Shown here: piece by piece, positions 59,640 through 64,000 of the stretch
Layout of the letters: every line of letters starts with the position of its first letter
Numbering within the stretch: the first letter of the stretch is position 1
Source: Cardiocondyla obscurior
Taxonomy: Eukaryota; Arthropoda; Insecta; Hymenoptera; Formicidae
NCBI RefSeq assembly: GCF_019399895.1
Contig: NC_091880.1
Location: 2,728,001-2,792,000, forward strand
DNA length: 64,000 bases
Reading direction: 5' to 3'
Notes under the pieces: model-generated
The model's input: only the letters and a program-made list of their open reading frames with translations
The model's database searches: none
What the model was told of the DNA's origin: nothing
Made by a program: the position numbers and the translations under genes

Positions 59640-59945
59640 GTACAGCTAAAATATAGATTTAAATTTCGCGCAACGTCGTTACGTCATCGCTACGTCGTGG
59701 CGTTTAGTTCGGTGGAAACCGCGACGGGCGGCGCTGAAAATCGTCCCTACTTTTCACAAGAGCGAGACGTTTCACTTCCCTGTCAGTATTTTACGGACCT
59801 TCGTCGCGTTCTGACTGTTCTTTCGATCGCGTCCGGCTTCTTCTCGTGTCACGAAAGCGACAGAGAAAGAGAGGTAATCGCCGAGGAGCGCCAGAGACTA
59901 GAGTGCCTTCTTCCCTCCTCGCCGCGTACGGGGAACCCGGTCGGG
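59640..59945 (+). promoter_or_regulatory. Clic: Clic promoter / 5' UTR
   Basis: A TTACGTCAT element (59679-59687, CRE/ATF-like) lies about 100 bases before a TCAGT initiator-like match (A at 59785). The sequence between is CpG-rich. No DPE or TATA box is clear. Transcription probably starts about 160 bases before the ATG. Confidence 0.4.
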
Positions 59946-60014
59946 ATGGCGGACGACAACCACGAGAATGGCACCAGCAACGGCGACGTGCCCGAGATCG
60001 AGCTGATTATCAAG
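59946..60014 (+). CDS. Clic: Clic (chloride intracellular channel family), first coding exon
   Basis: CLIC proteins have a GST fold; soluble forms act as glutaredoxin-like or redox proteins and some insert into membranes as chloride channels. ATG at 59946 opens 23 codons, MADDNHENGTSNGDVP then EIELIIK, ending in phase 0 at a GTAAGC donor. EIELIIK aligns with the first beta strand (VELFVK in human CLIC1), and hymenopteran Clic proteins start almost identically (recalled, not searched). The frame is open upstream without an ATG, so this ATG is the natural start. The remaining exons are outside the window; I found no further Clic exon before 64,000. Confidence 0.82.
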
Positions 60015-63000
60015 GTAAGCGTGGCACGCGCGGCGCAAGGGACCGCCGGTGCGAGCGAGACGGACTGATCGGCGACGCGGAATGGCAGGGAGCGAGGGGC
60101 GAAAGACGAAGGAAAAAGGAGACGGTTGTCCCGTGCGCACGCTATGGGCGTGGAACTCGCGCCTGGTTTCCCGCTCGCTCCCGCGGGAAATCGTGGATCT
60201 CTCGTCCCCGTCCTTACCCGGCAGGACGCCGGGACGCGACCGTGAAAGCTGACCACAAGCGCGGAAATAATCCGCGCCGTGACCGTTGACCGTTCTCTTC
60301 TCCCCCCCTCCTCCTACCCCGCAGCTTCTTCCCTTCATCTCAGCTTCCCCTTTCGAGACTTTTGTTTTTGCCTCCGCGTCACGTTCGCTGGCGATCTCGA
60401 TTGCAGCCCGGTTCGCGTCGCGTCCCTTCGGTGCTCCCGTTGAAGGCGTTCGCCGACGCGTGATCGCCAGGGACCGCAGGCGCGAACGAGCGAGCAATGG
60501 ACGCGGTGCACGCGGCAAATACGTGTGTTCGCTGCTCGGCCGATACGGCGGGTGGTTCCAGGAAAGAAAAAAAAAAAAATCTGTTTCGACGGAGGAGACT
60601 TCAGCCGCGCGTGTGCGTAAAAAGTCTTTTTTTACGTTGACGCGTTTAACGTTACGGGAAAAAAGTAGCGGCCGGTTCACTCGTGCTCCGAGAGCACCGT
60701 CGGTTCTCGACGACTCGCGATTTCGTGACCGTACCGGAATCGGCGTTCGACCGATATTCAAGGAACATATATAGTACATATCTCGTCCCTTCGCGCCGCG
60801 TCGCCTTTCGAATCTACCGACGCGTTGAAAACGGCCGCGCGCGACGGGAAACCGCTGGGCGCCGCGCGATGCGTGTGCTACACATTTCTTTACGCATGAA
60901 GTCATCGAGGGCGCTCTCGCGTCTCTCTCTCCTTTCGAGCGTTCTCGGCGGGCGTTGCGGGCGGATGGGACGCGACGCGGAACCCGCGGAAGGCCGCCGA
61001 CGCCGACGGGAAAAGTCGTCGCGCGATTTCGCGAACCCCGGTCGCTGAAAAACTATAACCGGGGGCGGGACTGGTTTTTCCGCCGCTGGATTATCGATCG
61101 GATCTATAATAACGATCTCTCGCGCGATTCGCGCCGGGTGCAAACTCCAAGCCAGCGAGAGCACGTCGCATTCCATATCTTATCGGAAACAATTCACGCG
61201 GTCGGGATTGACGCCGCGGGGAAGTTTCTCCGTTGGAACTTCACGTTTCCTTTTTAGGATGCCGTCGTGGAGCCGCCTTCGCCCGCCGGCGCGCTCCAAA
61301 TTCACACCTTCGCACTTCCGCGCGCTGAAAAACGGAGCGGAATTTCGAAAGTCGATCGGTGCCCAATTGTCCGCCGAGATAACTTCTGCGATTCGCGCGC
61401 TCCTCGAGATATCTCGGCTACCGCGGATAAAGAAACGGGACCGGGTTAGCCGCGAATTATCGATAATCGAAGCAGCGCAGATATTACTCTTGTACTCAGA
61501 TGGAAAGATTATCGACGCCGACGGACGTGAGATCGTTGATCTTAACACGATATCGTAATTTCGCGGTATCCGTATCGCCAATTAGACGACTTTGATGGGC
61601 GACGATATCACGTATTACGTTTTTTATTAATGCCGATTAGATTAGAGGCCGCGATTCGCGCTCAGCTCCGCCGATTTACCTCCCGATCGATTCGGCTCGA
61701 CCGACGGCGAGGAGGTTCTCGGAACTTGCTTTTCACCGAGTTTCCAAGGGGGAACGACTCCTTAAGTGGAAAACAGGCTACCTTCGAATGACCATTAAGA
61801 GCTTGCGCGGCTGGAACTTTCGCCGGCGCGAATCGATCGGATTTCTTCCGAGATAAATGTCGCGCGTAATTTTAATTAACGCGCCGTCGAATTAAACGGC
61901 CCAGCGAAACGAAGATCACGACGCGAGGCCCTTCTGAAAATTTCTCCCGGCCGCGAGAATAATTTCCATCGTGAATTACGAATAATCCAAGTCATTTACT
62001 CAGCGGTTATTATTGCACCGCGTTGTATTTTGTACTGAACGTAATTTTTTTTGCGTAAGAGATCAATCGTTGGATGCTGCAGCCGCGTTTAACATATTTA
62101 GACCTAAGTATTCGATATTTATGAATCAATATTTTTGCAAAGAAATTATTGACGTAGAAGAGATTGAAAGGGGACAATTTCGACGATACGATCCGTGCTC
62201 GGTTTCGTCGAAGGCGCTCGCTTTCAGTCTTTCCCTCGATTCTATTGTCGAAGGTGAGGCGGGAGACGCGATTCGCCATATCGGTGCAACCTGTCTTTAA
62301 GTATGCCACGAGAATTCCACGCGGGCGAGCTTCCAGATAGCCGGCTTATCATCTCGATTGTCGGCGTTAGATAAATATTCAGGTAGCCGTGGCGAAGTGT
62401 GCCACGTCGCGAATGCGCCTCTTCAGCTCTCCGGTATCTCGGTAACAAACACGCGATAGATAAAAACAAAGGCCAAAGTCAAGTGTCTCTCTTTCTTCTG
62501 CGACGCCGCGATTTCAAAGGCGAGAGGCGTGAAAAGCGTCGCGGAAAAACGGTTTGGGATTTTACCGAGGACCTACGGACGGGCCCGGAAGAGAAACTTC
62601 ACGCCGATAACTAATTACTTTTAATTGGAACGAGAGCTGTATCTGGTTCATCGAGGCGTGCTACTATCGCGCTGGTGAACGCCGCCGCGACTTCCTCCGA
62701 AGTTCGTGATAATGTTTCACCGCGCGATTCGATTCGAAAGGCAATTTCGAATCGAATCGTGTGCTACGCGAACGGAACTTTCAACTCAAATTGAGCTTTC
62801 CACGCCGTTTTCTCTGTATCTCTTTCTCTCTCTTTATCTCCGTTTTCCCTTCGCTTCCCACGCGACGGAAGATCGTAGACACGCGCATATTAAACGGCGG
62901 CCGCTTAATTTATTCGGTTAACGAGGTCAGAACTTCACCGGCGCGCACGGGTCGGCTATACCGTTGCAGAAAACGCGGCGCAATTCTGGACCTGATCGAC

Positions 63001-64000
63001 GAAATCGCTCGTTTGCGCGGGAAGATTTAATGATAAACCGGCCGACCGACCTTGCACTCCCGGGAGGCGATCGGCGAGGTTCTCTCGGGTAAAGTGTGTC
63101 AAACGGGACGAAACGACGACGCGCGGCGACTACCGCGAGGTCCTCCGCGAGATTCTACCGTTAAACGATGGACTCCTTTACTTGTCCGCCTTCCTCGTCC
63201 CTCGGTCCGCCTTTCCCCGGCGACTTCGGTTTACTCCTCTGCATCTCTTCTATTACAGTCCTCACTCGATTCGAGGAATCTTCCGCGGGTTTATTAAATC
63301 GGGAAGAACCGAGGGGGCGAAGATTGTAAAATAGGCTTTTTTTTGGAAAGGAAGAAGATAAGTCGCCGCAAGTCGAGCTCGATAAGCCAGATAAATTAAT
63401 AATTTTTTTTTCTTTTTTTTTTTTGTAAGGTAGATAGATAAGATTTTTTTTTTAGAGTTGTTTCATATCTCTATGTATGTATCCTGTTTGTCCTGTCAAA
63501 GTTATTTCTTCCATCGCACTTGAATCAAGTGAAAAAACAATCGCGTAATCATCTGAACGCGTGGCGATCGATCGTACTTTAATCCCGTCTAAGGTCATGA
63601 CGAACGTGTCGCGGTGGAGGTTTGATTATGAGATACTCGTCCCGCGGACACGTAACATTCGTACGAAGCGTCGAAAAAAAAAAATAAAAAAATATATATA
63701 TATAAAAATATTTAAAAAAAAAAAAAAAAAAAAGATTCCGCGCAAAGTGATTTACGAGCAAAAAAAAGGAAGAATTCTGGCTGCCCCAGCAAAAATTTAT
63801 CGTCGATTCTCGCACTCGCTGAAATAACTGTCGCACGCAAAAATTATAGCGCTCCGAGTTAAAACCATAAATTTTTACCTGCACCGTTTAAGTCGTTCAG
63901 GCGGAAAAGCGTGCAGCGGCGAATATTACGTTTCCCCAATTTATTCGTCTACCCCGGTCAATCTTTAATCTCGCACCTGGGAAATTTTTCTCGCGCTTAC
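60015..64000. other. Clic intron 1 (to window end), non-coding
   Basis: CpG-rich at 60.0-61.6 kb, more mixed after that, ending AT-rich. Long open frames on both strands (up to 335 codons, minus strand at 59.9-60.9 kb) overlap each other and the real exon and look like chance in stop-poor DNA. A/T runs occur near 63405-63425 and 63674-63733. Confidence 0.65.

Noticed and set aside
59898..60905. 335-codon minus-strand open frame overlapping Clic exon 1
   Set aside because: It runs antisense to a conserved coding exon, is Arg/Ser/Pro-rich, and overlaps open frames in other phases. This is expected in CpG-rich DNA poor in TAA/TAG/TGA.
1..64000. CRISPR arrays, bacterial operons, phage or viral genes, rRNA and tRNA genes
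   Set aside because: No regularly spaced repeats, Shine-Dalgarno-led gene runs, viral polymerase or capsid-like frames, or tRNA cloverleaf with A/B boxes were noticed. A tRNAscan or Infernal run would be needed to exclude small RNAs.

Overview
The window is animal nuclear DNA. It carries long introns with canonical GT-AG splice sites, many A/T homopolymer runs and CpG-rich non-coding DNA. The four proteins I recognise look insect-like, and the short Clic and CED-6 ends suggest Hymenoptera, most likely an ant. The species call is an inference from memory of orthologues; no search was run. No bacterial, viral or clearly transposon-derived gene was seen.

Layout. (1) 1-23,020, minus strand: the 5' half of a CLASP/chromosome bows (orbit) microtubule-rescue gene. 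Thirteen coding exons join in phase into about 627 residues covering TOG1, a linker, TOG2 and the start of the basic linker with an SxIP motif. The gene runs off the left edge. A 12.3 kb intron holds an extra phase-compatible exon at 3373-3583, probably an alternative first exon for a TOG1-less isoform. (2) 23.0-26.4 kb: CLASP 5' region, intergenic DNA and the SH3BP5 3' UTR. (3) 26,373-30,481, minus strand: a complete SH3BP5/parcas Rab11-GEF-type gene, ten coding exons, 646 residues. It has one 72-nt frame-preserving intron and one candidate 66-nt cassette exon. (4) 30.5-53.5 kb: about 23 kb with no recognised protein gene. It contains candidate plus-strand 5' exons ending at 31,304 and 41,038, and an unrecognised spliced-looking minus-strand unit at 47.4-48.8 kb with a duplicated exon. 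(5) 53,578-57,998, plus strand: a complete ced-6/GULP gene, eight coding exons, 459 residues, with a 3' UTR of about 1.5 kb ending near 59.55 kb. (6) 59,946-60,014, plus strand: the first coding exon of Clic. The rest lies beyond the right edge.

SH3BP5 and CLASP are in tandem on the minus strand; ced-6 and Clic are in tandem on the plus strand, with the ced-6 poly(A) signal only about 410 bases before the Clic start codon. SH3BP5 and ced-6 are divergent across the 23 kb region. The genes share a cell-biology flavour (microtubule plus ends, Rab11 traffic, engulfment signalling, CLIC/GST-fold proteins), but nothing here shows that they act as a set.

Exon boundaries were worked out by hand from splice consensus, phase and family similarity. 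Untranslated exons and transcription starts are uncertain throughout.
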